Assembly (NCBI RefSeq): GCF_048771995.1
Contig: NC_133027.1
Span: forward strand, 5,452,001-5,516,000
Length of the DNA: 64,000 nucleotides
Origin: Taeniopygia guttata
Taxonomy: Eukaryota > Chordata > Aves > Passeriformes > Estrildidae
Direction of reading: 5' to 3'
This document shows, one piece after another, positions 13,389 through 26,518 of this stretch. The position numbers were made by a program, and so were the translations under genes. The notes beneath the pieces are model-generated. The model saw nothing but the letters and a program-made list of their open reading frames with translations. It made no database searches and was not told where the DNA came from. Position 1 is the first letter of the stretch. Every line of letters begins with the position of its first letter.

Positions 13389-15645
13389 AACCTACAGAGA
13401 TACATAACCAGGGAATCAATGTATCTGAAAATACATGACTTCCCATCTAATTTTCTAAATTTCCCTCTTATTTCTGATTACATCTCTTTAAGCATGCATT
13501 CTCAAGTCTCCAGATGTATTGCAGATTTTGCCATGACAAAGATGTCAAACTGCTGACTCCGACTCCTGATTCAGACGAGTGTGATTACAGTGAAGATCTG
13601 TCATGAAAGAAAACAGGAAAAATTACTCCAGACTTCAGTATTAAACCTTAACATGTCAGAGCCTCATGACTCTGGGCTTGGTTTAATCACAAAATAAGTA
13701 TATTTTAATATAACAATGAGAAAATTGTCCCATGTTTTTGTCAAAAACAATGTTTAGGTGGAAATTACATTATAGCTACATTGAGCTCTGGCAAAACTCC
13801 TCCTGGAGAAATGTAACATGAAGTCCTAACATTTTAATTCTGCTCTGTCTGGCTGCAGGTAGTGGCATTACAGCCTGATAACAATGGCTTTTTCAAGGAA
13901 TATTATGTGCTTCAGCCTCAGCCTGCATTACAAGAGGAAAAGTTCTTTTCAGATGCACATTCATGGTACTCAGTTAAAGAAATTGAAAACTCTTGAACAA
14001 AACAAGCCACATATTTTTTCCTATTTCTGCTCCTAGTTCTGTGGTGTGAAGTATCTCATGACCATCAGATTCAATCCTTGTCTTTAAAGTATTTTAAATA
14101 ATATGACAGTTAAATCTGTAAAACCTGCCTTGGCCTTGGAAATAGTCTTATTTATTTAAAAATGGTACAAAATCAACTAAAATACAGATCATATACGCAG
14201 AATACCCATGAGACTGTGGTAGGGGGGCATAAATAATTTATGCTCAAAATTACTCACTTATCACTCAAAATTGACAAAATACAGTGGTGAAGAAATGGGG
14301 ATAAAACAAAGCTAAAGGAAGGTGTAAATTCTCTATTGCTGCTTAGCATTTAGATGGTTTATCCAGGCATGAAGAAGTACTTTCTGCAGACCTTACACCA
14401 AGATTAAGGTCTGTGTAATCCCAAACAAAATCACGGAAGGAGGAAGAATCATAGGCCTAGAGTTAAAACTAATTATATAGTTGATCAGAGGAAATTCCCA
14501 CAATGGTGCCCATCAACCTTAAACCTAATCCACAAGAAAACTTTTATCCCCAGGTATGTAATCTTTTTATCCATCTTCCACACCTTATTCTTTACCTTTG
14601 AACCAACAAAGAGCACCATTCTCTCTGTCCCCTCCTATCTGGAATGTTTCCTTTCCTTCACTTTCATTTCCTTTCAAAGCAAGTGTGACACTCACTGCTC
14701 CAACATTAATGTTGCTTTTGGCCTGCTCTCCTCCAGTGACTCTCCCTGTTATAAGAAAGTGAAACCCTTGTTACTGGATGCAGGAATGAGTCTGCCAGAG
14801 GGATCTTGTGTGTTTTCCTCTTCCCCTGAAGAGCCCACAGCTACAGGTTGGTGACAAAGATGATGCTTCAGGTCTTGAGTTTGCCACAACCCTTGGAGAA
14901 GCAGCTTTAAGGACTCAGTTCTACAAAGCATTGAGCAATTTGTGTCCCCCATTAGAGGGCAAATTGTCTGATCATGAACAGGATGGAATCAATTCTTGAC
15001 AGGTGACAGCTCTGCAGGAAATGTGTAGAACCTGCACACATGACATGGGCCTGCACCTCTCTGAACAGATTTCTTTATCTTCATACACTGACCATAGAAC
15101 CACTTCCAAAGGGAAAATTTGTCCCTTGCTCCTATCACTTATTTAACATCCAGCTGCTTCCACAGGACTCCCACATCTCCTGTCTTTTGGATAGTATCAG
15201 CACTGGTACTAAACTCAGGCAACTTTAACCATATTTAAGGAATCACTTGTCTTTCTCACTGTGATCCTGTAGGATTTGGTTTTCCCCGACTACAGCCTCT
15301 CCATAGCCACGTTAAAAATAGGCTTGGTAATACTTTTCACATTTGTAGGCTGTCACAAATGGTTAGCAAGGAAGAAGTCATTCAAACACACATGACTTTA
15401 TAATTAAGGCACCTAACTCTTATAAACCCCATTTTTCACAGAAGCAGTGACTTTTAATAAAGTGCAGTGGAGCTGTGGGGGATTCTGTGGTTTCTGCGTG
15501 CAGGCCTTGTGCGAATGTTTCGACCCTCAGCCCTGACCACAGAGACCACAGTCATCAGGAGGAATATTTATTTCCACCCCAGCACTTGTCTGGTCTGGTG
15601 GACAAGCCCCTGAGCGTGGAGACAAGAATGGCAGTAATTTCCCTT

Positions 15646-15695
15646 TGCTGGGCCTCAGTTTCTCCATCTATCAAATTGGGATGATGATTTCTTCA
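15646..15695 (+). repeat. MIR SINE 3' fragment
   Basis: GCTGGGCCTCAGTTTCTCCA, then TCTATCAAATTGGGATGATG, matches the MIR 3' region (gcctcagtttctccatctgtaaaatgggatgatg) over nearly 40 bp with few differences. The tRNA head is not recognisable upstream. Confidence 0.65.
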
Positions 15696-16894
15696 CCATT
15701 TGAAAGCTGCCTTGAGAGCAAGGGATGAACTAAGCAATAAGATAAGTTTCCAGGTGGGGTCTCTGAGGTGAGCAGAAGGGAATGAACACTGATGAAGTTG
15801 GAGAGAGCTGGAAAAGAAGCCCAGGAGCCATGAATCCCATTCCTATGCATGCTATGAGGGATGGAACTCCTTTTAGTCCCTGGTCTTCTGAGGAGTAGGA
15901 TGCAAGAAATTAAAACCTGGAAATAAAATTGATGAAGCTCTTTTATCTGGGTCAGGAGGAGGATCACATGATGAGAGCACTCTGTCTCTCTCCATGCATG
16001 TAGTAACATCACACTCAAAGTTGAAAACCTGAGATGAATATTAAAAAGCCATTAGATAATAACTAGAAATTAATTTAACTTCACTGTCAGCAATATTCTT
16101 TCTAGTTCAGCTGCTGGGCAAAGTCAGTGAAAATACCTGGTTATCAGCATGACACAAGCACGTCATTCACCTGTGAATCAGAAGTCAGATGCTGCAAGTG
16201 CTGCCTGCCAGCATTCACTGACATGTCACAGGTGTGAAAATGGGAAAATGGGATACTGGAAAGACATGGTCCACTTCTTGCAGGCCAGGGTGCCCCTCTC
16301 CATGACTCCAGCACCTCAGTGCTTCTGTTGCCCAGTTCTGCACCAGGCTGTATAATCCTCACTTTTAACTAATCCTTTGCCTACTCTTTGACTCTACCCG
16401 AATTGTGACTTTTGGTGGCCATTTGAACCCTTGTTTTGGGACATCTGTGACAGGTGACAAGCCTTGGGATGAAGGAAAAGGCAATAGATTCATCACTGGC
16501 ACTTGCAGACTTCTGACACTGTCTCATATTCACTTTCCTAATCAGGTGAGGGAAACATGGGTCTAGATAAAGTTGCTAGAGAGTGGGGACAAGGCTGCAG
16601 ATATGTGCACCCAGAGAGCAGTTTTCAATGGCTCATTGTCAAAACAGAAAGCTGTGCTGGAAAGCCAGAAAGTGCAGCCTGGGAGGACAGATTGATCGAG
16701 TTACATTTATTAGCCAAAAGAGAGCCTTGGTGGGATGTAAGTGCCTTTGAGCACAGAAAAGGCTGTTCCAGAGCACACTGGTGCAATCTGTCCTCATGGT
16801 TAGGATAAGGAAAGCCTTTACATTGCTGCAAAAAAAGGAAAAAATTCAAACCAGATAGGAAAAAGAATTTATGAGGATCTATAACATTAGTAGA

Positions 16895-16985
16895 CTCAAG
16901 ACTGTGAAATCTCCATCCTTGGGGGTCTTTAAACACAGGTTAGATAAACCTTTGCCAGAAAAAACAGATTTAAGGGACTCTGCTT
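16895..16985 (+). repeat. old CR1-like LINE fragment
   Basis: GTGAAATCTCCATCCTTGGG, GGTCTTTAAACACAGGTTAG and ATAAACCTTTGCCAG resemble the diverged CR1 3' region 'gtggaatctccatcactggaggttttcaaaaacaggttagacaaacacctgtcag'. The tail is not preserved. Divergence is much higher than in the other CR1 copies, which suggests an old insertion. Confidence 0.45.
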
Positions 16986-17652
16986 AAGATAGGCAGGGCT
17001 GCTAAGGGCTTTCTGTGAGCATTTGAATAATGCCCTGAGGCTTGATGTGCTTCTGACCAGGCTTTGTGCATCAGCATCCCTTGGGTATAGGCTGCAGGTA
17101 GCTCAGGGCAGCACAGAGATAACCCGCTCTCAAGTTGCCTAAAAAACAGAAGCTTATTTTACATCAGGCAAGTCTGGGGCTGTTCTAGGAGATACTGTAG
17201 TTGTGTGAGGCTACTGAAATGGCAGCCAGGAAAAAAGCTGCAGTTTAGCCAAGGGCACAAGCCTGGGTCATGTGCAGACCTGAGACTTTTCTCTGGGATT
17301 TCCCCAAGGTTATCTCAAACCAGCTCTGGAATGAGAACTTGGATCTAAGCTGTGTGGACATGATGCATGGACTGGAAAACCACATAAAAAGGCATCAAAT
17401 ATTGTAACCCATCTTGTGTCTGATGTCACATTCCTGACCCAGCCCCTCTGCTCTCATCTTTGGCAGGTCAGCTGATGTGGCTGTCTGCAAAAGAATGATT
17501 TTGACCTTTGCTGGGCTGCATTAGGAATTTAAGCTGGGTCTTTGGCTTACTGAGGTTGAGTGTAATGCCCAGCTAAGCTAGCAGCACTGGAGAGTGGAAA
17601 AGTAAAATGGAAAAATCCTCCCAAAAAATACTCAGAGCACAGATAGCAGAGA

Positions 17653-17857
17653 AATCATAGAGTCAGAGAATCATGGAGTGGTTTGTGTCGGAAGGGACCT
17701 CAAAGACGATCTCATTCCACCCCTTGCCATGGGCAGGGACACCTTCCACTATCCCAGGTTGCTCCAAGCCCGTCCAACCTGGCCTTGGACACTTCCAGGG
17801 GTGGGGCAGCCACAGCTTCTCTGGGCACCCTGTGGCACAGCCTCACCACCCTCATGG
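17653..17857 (-). repeat. CR1 LINE 3' fragment
   Basis: A well-preserved minus-strand copy of about 205 bp. It has the inverted tail (ATCATAGAGTCAGAGAATCA), then GTCGGAAGGGACCTCAAAGA, GCCATGGGCAGGGACACCTT, AACCTGGCCTTGGACACTTC, and CACAGCTTCTCTGGGCACCC up to CAGCCTCACCACCCTCATGG. The open frames crossing it (up to 146 codons) are CR1 3'-UTR read-through, not genes. Confidence 0.95.
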
Positions 17858-18960
17858 TTTGGGGGTTTTCAGATGGGCAAACTCAGAGTTCTGGCAACCA
17901 TATGGGACTGAAATCACCGCACTGCCTTCACACACACACAACACATTTACGCCTCAGACTGAATCTCCATCTGCTCAGTCCAGGGAGTGACCAGTCTTGC
18001 AGTGGCAGAGGGGAGCCCAGTGAGGAGGAACATCAGCCCGTGACTGCTCATCCCAGCAGTGCTCAGGGCTGGTGTTGCTTTGGGATAAGCCCACAGGGAC
18101 ACAGAAAACATTGTGGGCTCTGATACAGCTCTTTGGAATTGTTTGGTCCACTCAACAGCGAACTCACTACAAATAAAGCCACTGGCAGGCCACACTAAAG
18201 CCACACTACAGACAGAATTTACCCTAAATTAAAGTTGTAATGTAAAATAGATTTAAATATTAAATAGACACAAAAAATGTAATTTCTTTGGTCTCTGCTT
18301 CAGTGACCACATAGTAGCAGCTGACATCTTTGGGGAAGGTGCTTTGCAGGGATTTACAGTCTGAAGGGGGTTAACAGGCAACAGCTGTACTGTGATCCCC
18401 AACTCCACCCCCAATTAATGATCTTCTGAGGACATATCCTTAAATTAGAGGAAATGACAGGTTTAAATCGGCATGTGCCACACACAGTGCAGTGGCAAGC
18501 CCAACAGTTAGTATAATTTTTAATATGGCCATAGAAAACACCTTTTTATACGAATGGAATAAATCATGTTCTCAACACCTGGAGTTTACACTGGCCAACC
18601 TGTAATAGCATATTAATGCAGAGCAGTTGCACATCCTGTTCCAGAGCAGCAATAAAATGGTGAGGGACCCCAGGGTACAGGTATTAGCTGAGGGCACGAC
18701 TCGCTGGCGGCTGCAGATCACCCTCCCAGCAGTGCAGCTGCACCTTCTGCACCACGTCACAGACCTCAAACTTATTGTCCTTCCTAGATGTCCACAGGCT
18801 GCTTTTTAGTTTTCTCTTTTTCTGATTAAACAGATTTAATTTCAGGAGAACATTATTATTTCCAGCCTTCCTTTAAGAGCATGCTCTAATTACACCAAAT
18901 ATCGAGAGAATTTCAGGTCAGATGGGGGGCAGCTGCTGCTGCTGGTCCTTGAAAATGCAG

Positions 18961-19122
18961 AGATGGTGGCAAATGCCCCATCCCTGAAGTGTTCAAGGCC
19001 AGGCTGAATGGGGCTTGAGGCAAGCTGGGATAGAGGAAGGTGTCCCTGCCCTGGAAGGGGGTTGGAACTGGATGATTTTAAGGTCACTTCCAACCCAAAT
19101 CATTCAATGGTTCTATGACTCT
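18961..19122 (+). repeat. CR1 LINE 3' end
   Basis: It reads CCCATCCCTGAAGTGTTCAA, GGCCAGGCTGAATGGGGCTT, GATAGAGGAAGGTGTCCCTG, GTTGGAACTGGATGATTTTA and the tail TTCAATGGTTCTATGACTCT. Plus-strand, 5'-truncated within the UTR. The tail octamers have decayed. Confidence 0.93.
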
Positions 19123-19875
19123 ACATACTTAGCAATATAAGGGTTCTTCTGAGTAGGCTTCATGGAGAAGTAGGTGGAAAAATGATTACTTTCTTCCCTC
19201 AGAGGGGCTCCTCCAAGATGACAATGGTGGAAGGCAGACCTCAGTGAATTAGTTATGTACAGGTTTAAGCGGTGCTCTGAAAGCAGCACCTTCTTTTCTT
19301 AAATTAAAGCCTGAAATTCTGATTTCAGCCATGAAGTTGCTGCTCACAGGAGGACGTTGTTGTATACCTACAAATATCATCAGTCAAGAAAACCCAATTA
19401 TTACCTTATGTGTGGTGCCTTTACTGCTCAGCAAAAGATAACAGATCTGGAGAGATTAAACCAGAGTCTGATTTGATAATTACTATGGGTTTACATGACA
19501 TCACACTTAAATTTTTTTGTTTTCTATTATGTAGAATAGAAGAATTGTGTCCAAACCACAGTGGGAACTCTAAGTCAGCAGCTGCCTTTATCAGGACTCA
19601 GTGTCTTCCTGAGGCACTAAAACGTTTGGGGTTTCCAAATCAGAAGAAACAAACACAGCACTTGATAAAGCAGCTGTGCTGGATTCATCTCTCTCTGTGC
19701 AAGAACAAAACTGATTTTGCAAAGCAGTTGTGGTCAGTTTTTCAGCCACAGAGCTGCTGCAGCTTCCCTACTACCATTTTTAATTTGAATTTTGGGACCT
19801 ATAGTCATTCTCTTACCATTATTATCAGTACTATTTTTAAAAGACTGGGTCTACAAATTAATTGATACAGCCATA

Positions 19876-19921
19876 ATGAACTGAGGCACTGAGAAGTCTG
19901 GACAGGAGCCCAGGTCTCCAG
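19876..19921 (-). repeat. possible MIR SINE fragment (weak)
   Basis: GAACTGAGGCACTGAGAAGT and, a few bases later, GGAGCCCAGGTCTCC match the inverted MIR (gaaactgaggcacagagaagt ... gaacccaggtctcc), but the roughly 40 bases normally between them are missing. It is either a deleted relic or chance. Confidence 0.35.
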
Positions 19922-20751
19922 AAAACCTTTTCAGTGCCTTCACCTTCAGCATGTGTTGGTAAGGGGTGGGTGAGGGAAGCATCTGCTTTCCTTAAAATTA
20001 AAATGAATCAGTAAACATGCCAAATCTGATATGATGCAAAATCAATGTAATACCAAAGGGAGCAGCAGCTAGTTAGGAAAAGCAGCAAACCCCCTCATTT
20101 TTAGACTTGGAGTGGTATCACCAATGACACCTTTGACAAGGAGGTAAACAGGAAAAGCTGAGCTGGCTGAAAGTCTGTAAGGAAAAGGGAGGGAAAAGTC
20201 CGTGTTTACCACAGGGAAAAAGACAGACAAAGGCAGCACAGAGCTGAATGTTATTTTCAACATTCCCAAAAGAGGATGAGACAGGAGAGAGGGTAAAGAC
20301 ACAACAACACTTTAAAAAGACTTTAAACAAGTACTTACTAGTGTTTCTTTCTGAATGGATTTAGTCTCTGGCTCCGTTTGTCTGCACAAGGCAAGGAGAG
20401 AAAGAGCCACCAGATCATGGATGTTGCTGCAGTGGAAAAGTGGAAAATTTTTGACCAGTTTTGTATTTTTTTTCTTATCCCTGTTGCAAACCTTTACCCA
20501 TCCTGAGAAGGGTCTGATCTTGCTTATATCCCAAAGACATGTACTTAGGTTTACTGTCCCCACAACCTGACAGTTTTCCTCCTCTGTAAACACAGTAGGA
20601 TTCCTCTCCTCACAGTTATAGAGACAGACTGAACTTGGACAAAACCATTTATCAGGAACTGACAAAAAGATGGAGATTTCTTGGTTATGTGGGATACAGT
20701 TCTGCAATCAAGATCAATACAAAAATCATTGAAATATTATAATAATTCTCT

Positions 20752-21160
20752 TGACAGGCTGAAGGAATTTGGGTTGTTCTGCCTGGAGAAGAGAAGACTC
20801 CTGGGAGAACTTCCCTTCTAATCAAGAAGAGAATTGGAAAGGGATTCCAAGAGAGTTGGAGAGGGACTTTTTACAAGTGCATGGAGTGATGGGACAATGA
20901 GGAATGCCTTTAAACTGAAAGAGGGTAGAGAGAGATGAGGTATTAGGAAGAAATTCTTCCCTGTGAGGGTGGTGAGGCCATGGCACAGGTTGCCCAGAGA
21001 AGCTGTGGCTGCCCCATCACTGGAAGTGTTCAAGGCCAGGTTGGATGGGGCTTGGAGCAACCTCGGATGGTGGAAGGTGTCCCTGCCCATGGCAGGGGGT
21101 TGGAATGAGATAATATTTGAAGTCCCTTCCCACACAAACTATTCTGTGATTCTATGAAAG
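20752..21160 (+). repeat. CR1 LINE 3' end, about 410 bp
   Basis: One of the longer CR1 copies. It starts in the end of ORF2/early UTR (GACAGGCTGAAGGAATTTGG, CTGCCTGGAGAAGAGAAGAC) and continues through TTTAAACTGAAAGAGGGTAG, AATTCTTCCCTGTGAGGGTG, GTTGCCCAGAGAAGCTGTGG, GGTTGGATGGGGCTTGGAGC, GGTGTCCCTGCCCATGGCAG and the tail ATTCTGTGATTCTATGA. The reverse-transcriptase domain is absent, so it cannot be active. Confidence 0.95.
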
Positions 21161-21219
21161 TTAATGGAACACAAGCAGCAGGGTCCTGCATTGTATCCAT
21201 GAAAAACAGTCAATATATT

Positions 21220-21238
21220 AAAAAAAAAAAAAAAAAAA
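21220..21238 (+). repeat. poly(A) homopolymer, 19 bp
   Basis: An uninterrupted A run lying 60 bp downstream of the 3' end of a plus-strand CR1 copy. CR1 does not end in poly(A), so the two are probably unrelated. Confidence 0.85.
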
Positions 21239-22141
21239 CCAATCTAGAGCTTCTGAGCAGAACCTGTGCCTCTTTTAATCTGACTTCCTTAGTTACTTGA
21301 CCAGAGGTTTCTCACACTGCTTTATCTGCTGGTTGTCAGATCAAACCTGGGGCTGCAAGACAGACTTGGCTGCCACAGCTGCTGCTGCAGAACTGGTGCA
21401 GCACATGCACAGTGCGCTTTGCCTTCCCCCAACAGAGCACCAAAAAGTGTAACCTCAGACTGGGTTCTGTGGGTCCCACTTGGCAAGGAATCCTTTCTAC
21501 CACAAGAACAACAATTTACTAACCTGGGTGAGCAGAAAACCTACACTCTGAGTTACAGACTGGAATAAACCATTCCACCAACTTCCAAAAACTCCCGAGC
21601 TCTGCACCTGCAGGCTGCCAGTTGCTGACCTGGGAAATGTTCCACTGGGGCTCACTGCTTTTCCCACCTAACCTTCAAGAGCTGTCATTTAACTCAGTGA
21701 AAACAAGGTTTGACCCATGAGTACTTTTTTTGAGGAAAAAATTCATACCTTCTTTTCTGATATAAGTTTGTATCATTATAGGATTCTAAACATATGAGAT
21801 GATTTAAACTTTTTTCTTTTTAAAATATATATATTCACTACATACAAAATGAGGGACTATCTCTGACCTTCCCAGTGAAGCTGAATAGTAATGGTTTTAG
21901 TATCCATAAATTTTTGGGTGTCACTTGCTAGTAAAATGTTGGACAGGAAAAACAAGGAGAAATAGCCTATCCATATGAAAACAATAATCATGTAATATTT
22001 ATTGTCTGGGATTGAAATGTTTCAAATATTCAAAGCAATAAAACGTCAGGAAAAGCTAGACTTCCTGATATAAAAAGGCCATAAATTTCTTCTCTCATAA
22101 GACATAAGGAGAGGGGGAAAATCAATGTGACATTTAAAGCT

Positions 22142-22194
22142 AAAGAAAGAAAGAGAAAAAGAAAGAATGAGAGAAAGAAAAGAAAAAAAAAAAA
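22142..22194 (+). repeat. GAAA/GA-rich purine tract
   Basis: About 53 bases made almost only of A and G (units GAAA, GAGA), ending in a 12-bp A run. This is low-complexity sequence. The K/R/E-rich open frame through it is a composition artefact. Confidence 0.85.
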
Positions 22195-22792
22195 CCACAC
22201 TACACTTAAATCTAAATTGAAGCAGTGGAGAGCCCCCAGAGGGCACAATCCACTTACCTTTGGGAGGCTGCAGAAAGGAAATGGCAGCCAAGAGCACAAC
22301 TCATGTACTGTAAAATATAAGGACATTTCAGAACAATTTAAGGGAGCAAGAGGTATCTCTGCAGTGTCTGGCTCTGACAATTCTGTCCCAGCTCCTTGAG
22401 ATCTCTCCCTCTCAAACCACAGTGCGTTGGACTTTAACCCCCCCCAAACTAACTAATACCAAAGGAAAAAATCCCAAAAAAACCCCAACAATTTGCAGAT
22501 TCAAAAATGCCTTTTTCATACAGGTCAAAGGTACTTTTTCTAAAACTTCAGGAGGTTTCACAGTTTCTTAAAGATTCACATGAAACTTTGGGAAAGAGAA
22601 AAATGACAGACAGCAAAGGAACCAAAGGTTACAATCAAATTACTTCCACAAAGTAAAAATATTTTATTTTTACAAGGATAAACCACTTTCATTGCAGAGA
22701 GAGGGAGGTATCAAAACAGGGTTACGTTTGCTTTAGGATTTAAAAAGCAGAGATGATTTTTGGAACCCAGTTGTCATGAAAAATTTTACTAC

Positions 22793-22839
22793 ATATATAT
22801 TCATATTTATTTAATATATGTGCATATAAATGAATATAT
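22793..22839. repeat. AT-rich inverted repeat
   Basis: The left arm (ATATATATTCATATTTAT) and right arm (ATATAAATGAATATAT) are near-complementary around a short TTAATATATGTGC-type centre. It could extrude a hairpin, but such AT palindromes are frequent by chance in AT-rich DNA. Confidence 0.45.
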
Positions 22840-22861
22840 TTTCTATGCTCCTCCTGCTCAC

Positions 22862-23290
22862 CTATGAATAAAGTTTTAATAACAGGCTCTTTAAGTGCTG
22901 CATTAATTTTGCCCTTCCTTCAAGACCACCAAAGAAACCAACTAAGATGCAAAATCCCTCCAGAGCATGCACCACAACTACATACCTAAGTGCAAATAAA
23001 ACAAGCCTCAACAAAATAAAAATGAATCCAGCATCATCTACAAGCCCAACTTCAACACTGTAAAAAATGCACCTATAAAAACCAGTCGTGGTAAAAACTA
23101 GGGAGGTTTGGACATTGGCCAAAAATTCAAAAGTTTGGCTGCTTATACCAAATTTTATCTTCACTACCATAACATTGGGAAGACTGTGACCTGCAAGGGT
23201 GGCCAATGGAGCATGGTGGAGTAGCTTAGATGCTACACTTATGTATTTGGATACTGTGAATAAAAGCAACCAACTCAGACTCTGCCCCAA
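22862..23290 (-). other. unidentified 142-codon open frame
   Basis: An uninterrupted minus-strand frame of 142 codons, which has no ATG at its 5' limit. The conceptual product is rich in L, V and F with hydrophobic runs (for example FIFILLRLVLFALRYVVVV). I recognise no protein family, and the pattern may only reflect T-rich codons on this strand. The plus strand of the same interval also has a long partly open frame, a hint that the segment might be a decayed copy of something coding, but I could not name a parent. Function unknown. Confidence 0.15.
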
Positions 23291-23486
23291 AATACACGTG
23301 CTCTTAAATGTGAGGGTTTTAACCCACTAGTCAAAAGCAACAGCTGCAGAAGGACAAAGAGCTGTTTACCACTGTATTGGCTCTGAAAGTTGAATGCACA
23401 TGAGAATTAACTATTCTCAACTATTTCACTGACAAAGTTCTAATCACCAAAGTGTGGAAATTATAATGATGTAATTGTCAAACAGG

Positions 23487-23501
23487 AAAAAAAAAAAAAA
23501 A
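23487..23501 (+). repeat. poly(A) homopolymer, 15 bp
   Basis: An uninterrupted A run after CAAACAGG. Simple repeat. Confidence 0.8.
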
Positions 23502-26500
23502 GAGATTTTTCCTAAGCAACCCGCTGCTGAGCCCAGTCAGACCAAGGTTGTTTTTTCTGCCTTACCTTGGATTATTCAGTGTTGTGGTTCTTGATCTTCC
23601 AGTGGAAGAATCTGTCATGTTTTTCCTCTTGTGCTTGTGCCTGATTTACAGGCTGAGGAGACAAGTGGGATGCTCATGAGTTTGAGGGAGACCTCAAGGC
23701 TGACCTCAACTGTTTGTTGTAGAAGTTCAAGCCCTACAGGAACCATATATCACTATTGCCACCATCCCAGAGAAGATGAATAAAAGCAGCACCTTCCATG
23801 GAGAAATTGTCAAAGACCCTTTCCCAGGTGCTCAAAGCATTACTTAATAATTATTTCCATTTCTTTGTGTTCTGTCTACGGGAAAATCTTCTGAGCAATG
23901 AAAATGTAGGGCTATGCTGATACCATTGCAAAACAGAAGAGTGTAAATTCTTTTAATATTAAAGTAAGGGCAAACTGACATGGAGAACACTAGACAGCTC
24001 ATGTCTAGTTTGCTAAAATTGTTTAGTTGAAGCTACAACAAAATTTGTGCACAAGCAGCAGATTTAGATACTGCTGATCAGCAGATACACAATGATCTGA
24101 GCAAGGGAGTTCAGGGGGAAGCTCAGCTGGAGCCTCTCTCCTCTGAAAACCTTCCTTCTCCTCCTGCAGTGATGTTTCAGATTTTTTTTCACCTCAGCTT
24201 GACATGCAGTTGCTGCCATTTCATTTGCAGATCTGAAGAAATCGTGTCAGTACAAGAAAGGCAATAGTTTCTTTGGAGTTTTTTTGTTTTGTAGATTAAT
24301 TAAATACTTATGGAAATGAGAGCTAAACAGAACTGGTTTGAGCCAGTTATTGACTGCTGACTACCTGAATCTCACTACAGCTTCTGATATCTTACACCTT
24401 CTCTTCTTCCAGGTCTAGTTACAGGATGAGGATCAACCACCACATTTCAGTGGCATTTTATTGGGTTCAGACCCAGTTCATCTACTAAAAATGAACATTT
24501 TACTTTACCTTTGTCAACACCCATCGCAGCTGCTGCCCCATTCAAAAGAGGGCATTTACGGTTTTATGATTGTATTTCTCCTCTCATTTCTTTGAGCTCT
24601 GATGCACTCTGCAAAGGCAGGCTGGGAGGAGATGAAGGTGAGAATGCTCTGGCACGGCCAAAGCAGGATTTTTGTAATGAGTACATCCCTCATGGTGATT
24701 TCAAGGAGTCCAGCACAGTTTGGAGGAAGGAAGGTGTCCCACAGTCCATGCTATGGTAAAAACCTGTCTTTTGTGTTTTGGTAGGGGGTCACCAAGTGCC
24801 CATGACACATCTCAGCCAGAAGTTTTCATAGTCTTGAGCCCTGGATTGGATCCAGATTGAGTGGTTGCATTCTTCCATGCCCAGTTCTTCTTGCAGATCC
24901 AGTTGGATACTGCCTTTGTCCCTTTCTCCCCCAGCCTGCAGGACTGGGTTATGTGCTCTCTATACACCTACTGCCTTCACTGTAGAGGGGAGATATTTCA
25001 GAACTGAGAGTACCATTATGGATTTGAGAAATCCAGGTTTCTGAACTATTCCAGTTTCCCAACATGTGGCCCATCACTAAGCCTTTCTCCAGAAGAAACA
25101 GAGCTGACAACACATTATTTTAAAGTTGTGCTGCAGACATAAACACATGGAAACCTGTGAGGCACTCAGATATTACAGTAATCAAAGTCATACGAGGACC
25201 AAAGATTGACAGATCACATCTTCACCAAACCAGTAAGAAAAATTTGCAAAGCATCTGGATGAAGACAAGTCCAGAAATACACAGATATTGATATAAGATT
25301 CTTGTGCTGATATTTCTGTCCGATAGGAATTAAGATGAATTGTCAATCACAAATATTGAAGAGAGCTATAAAATGTAAAATGAAACTGTATTATTATAAT
25401 TTTAGTTCTTTATTTTCCTTATTTATCGTTCCATCTCTCACTACTAATCTATCTTGTTTAAGAAAAATAGTATATAAGTATAGTGGAGCTTGATTACTGA
25501 GAATGGCTATTAATGTAGCGTCTCAGAGCACTCTCTAGACAGTTGAAATGCTTTTAACAGTAAAATATGAAGGTTTCCTTCAAATTTGCAGCCATCTGTC
25601 TTCTAAAACTTTGTTTCAGTAGTTGCCAAGATTTCAGTGATTTATATAAGCCAAAGTATCTGATTTTTGTCTCCCCACAAGAGATGAGAACTAGTTTTTC
25701 TTATTATTCTGTAAAGGCAACATCATTATCTCAAGCAAAAAGAAAAAAGTTGAGCGACATTAAAGATACAGCTTTCAAAATAATTTTTTAAGGCATCTGG
25801 CCTTATTTAAACCATCAAATTTACATTCAATTCCTTCAGGGATGGCTTTGCTGCTTTGTGCTGGCTCCGTGCCCTCTGAATAAACCTGGATTTAATGCAT
25901 GCCCCCATTGCATTTCCCTGGCTGCACTGCTGCCTGGGGTAGATATATAGCAGAGGTATAAAAAAGTAGAGGTCTAAAAAGCCCAACTTTGGACAAGATG
26001 ATTCATTCAGGCAAAACCACCCCCAACCCTGTAACTAAGTTTCAGCTAGAGTTGGACTTGTGACTAATGTCATTATCTATTTATTCTGAATTTATGATTA
26101 GAAGTGTTTATGTACCATGAAACATTCTCTGTGAGCTGGATGGGAAACTATAAACCATTTTATAAGATCCACACATGGCTGATGGCAGAACCTTAATGCA
26201 ACACAAAGGTTCATCCACACCCAAGAAATGCCAAAACATATTTTTTTGTATTTCCCCTCCCTGTGAAATGAACACTTGACAAAGAGAAGGGTGCCCTGAA
26301 AACCCGGGGCGGGGGTACATTTTGGAGTGTCCCAAGTGTCTCTGGAGAATCATCTGGAGCGCTGTCAGCTTCTCCCAATTTCCAGACAAAGACAGAAGTC
26401 TTTTAAAGCATTTGATTTTCTCAGAGGAAAGACCAACAGGGGATGGACCTGGAAATGAGATGAAGCTCAGCTAGAAATTTGTGGTGCGGCTCCCTCACCT

Positions 26501-26518
26501 CTGATGTGTTTTAAGCTG

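Larger units (their letters stand above)
10251..16894. other. mostly unique noncoding sequence
   Basis: Apart from a MIR scrap (15646-15695) and a short ACA repeat (13371-13388), I see nothing identifiable here. Open frames of 144 codons (10509-10943, minus) and 150 codons (11024-11476, minus) show no domain or family signature and are compatible with chance. A somewhat GC-richer patch occurs at 12540-12720, without a convincing exon. Confidence 0.5.

Noticed and set aside
17673..18123. Overlapping open frames of 105, 77 and 146 codons
   Set aside because: Their N-terminal parts translate the CR1 3' UTR read backwards; the remainder shows no domain. Repeat read-through, not genes.
19410..19865. 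151-codon plus-strand frame
   Set aside because: Cysteine- and leucine-rich chance-like composition with no splice boundaries or family match.
20555..20600. MIR-like wording (ACAGTTTTCCTCCTCTGTAA)
   Set aside because: Only about 20 bases resemble MIR and the flanks do not continue the match.
24712..24752. CR1-like wording (GGAAGGTGTCCCACAGTCC)
   Set aside because: The match covers only about 12 bases of GGAAGGTGTCCC; neither the upstream core nor the tail is present.
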